Assembly: GCF_006716565.1 (NCBI RefSeq)
Contig: NZ_VFPG01000001.1
Coordinates: 744,001 to 808,000, forward strand
Reading direction: 5' to 3'
Length of the DNA stretch: 64,000 nucleotides
DNA from: Nocardia bhagyanarayanae
Lineage (GTDB): Bacteria > Actinomycetota > Actinomycetes > Mycobacteriales > Mycobacteriaceae
In this document: piece by piece, positions 63,992 to 64,000 of the stretch
Position numbering within the stretch: the first letter of the stretch is position 1
How the letters are laid out: each line of letters opens with the position of its first letter
Notes under the pieces: generated by a model
The model's database searches: none
What the model was told of the DNA's origin: nothing
What the model saw: the letters and a program-made list of their open reading frames with translations, nothing else
Position numbers and translations under genes: made by a program

Positions 63992-64000
63992 CAAATCTGA

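Overview
The window is high-GC DNA with strongly G/C-ending codons and frequent GTG and TTG starts. It most resembles a mycolic-acid-containing actinomycete, and Nocardia is the best guess. The support is a secreted antigen-85-like mycolyltransferase, LGFP cell-wall repeats, an F420-type PPOX protein, an MbtH protein, a PhoP/PhoR pair, and a gene order that (from memory) follows the Mycobacterium tuberculosis block from phoP to the pabC homologue (about Rv0757-Rv0812): phoPR, HIT, purD, purB, oligopeptidase B, purS-purQ, M18 peptidase, purL, sterol carrier, purF, purM, DUF3073, ygfZ, pabC. The genus is an inference.

Layout. 1-3.4 kb: cytochrome bd oxidase cydA-cydB-cydD (cydD is cut by the left edge). 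3.4-7.8 kb: pabC divergent from ygfZ, then a MOSC protein, an L-asparaginase-II-type protein and DUF3073. 8-9.1 kb: purM. 9.4-16.1 kb: a peptide/nickel-type ABC importer operon (lipoprotein, two permeases, one fused double ATPase) with large low-complexity expansions, followed by about 1.3 kb of repeat-rich DNA without a convincing gene. 17.4-28.2 kb: purF, a DUF3533/YhgE-like membrane protein, sterol carrier protein, PPOX protein, CPBP protease, two paralogous membrane alpha/beta-hydrolases, purL. 28.5-36.7 kb: GT87-type mannosyltransferase, an AAA ATPase/DUF234 gene, M18 aminopeptidase, two AmiC-like receptors around a MarR gene, purQ-purS. 36.8-46.8 kb: metallo-hydrolase, M20 peptidase, glutamate decarboxylase, DUF2334 protein, oligopeptidase B, MerR with a divergent Old Yellow Enzyme, mycolyltransferase, HIT protein. 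46.9-47.75 kb: a DUF3800-like gene flanked by two copies of a probable structured RNA. 47.8-54.8 kb: purB, TetR, aminotransferase, M23 peptidase, purD, PH-domain protein, HIT. 55.3-58.7 kb: a lysin-like cell-wall hydrolase, tandem hairpins, tRNA-Thr(TGT), an orphan mbtH and an alpha/beta-hydrolase. 58.9-64 kb: small conserved protein, otsA, phoP, phoR, TetR.

Six purine-pathway enzymes (purM, purF, purL, purQ/purS, purB, purD) are spread through the window as separate units; purC is not seen. A recurrent signal is a TANNNT hexamer ending 6-7 bases before a start codon. It occurs before at least fourteen genes and suggests that many transcripts are leaderless, and it was used to choose several starts.

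The most unusual items are (i) the DUF3800-like gene with its two promoter-equipped RNA repeats showing a compensatory base change, (ii) two signal-less AmiC-like receptors with a MarR regulator but no transporter or nitrile/amide operon beside them, (iii) an AT-rich 13-bp perfect inverted repeat at the promoter of an AAA/DUF234 gene, (iv) a loop-less 36-bp perfect palindrome between DUF3073 and purM, and (v) the roughly 330-residue repeat linker inside the fused ABC ATPase.
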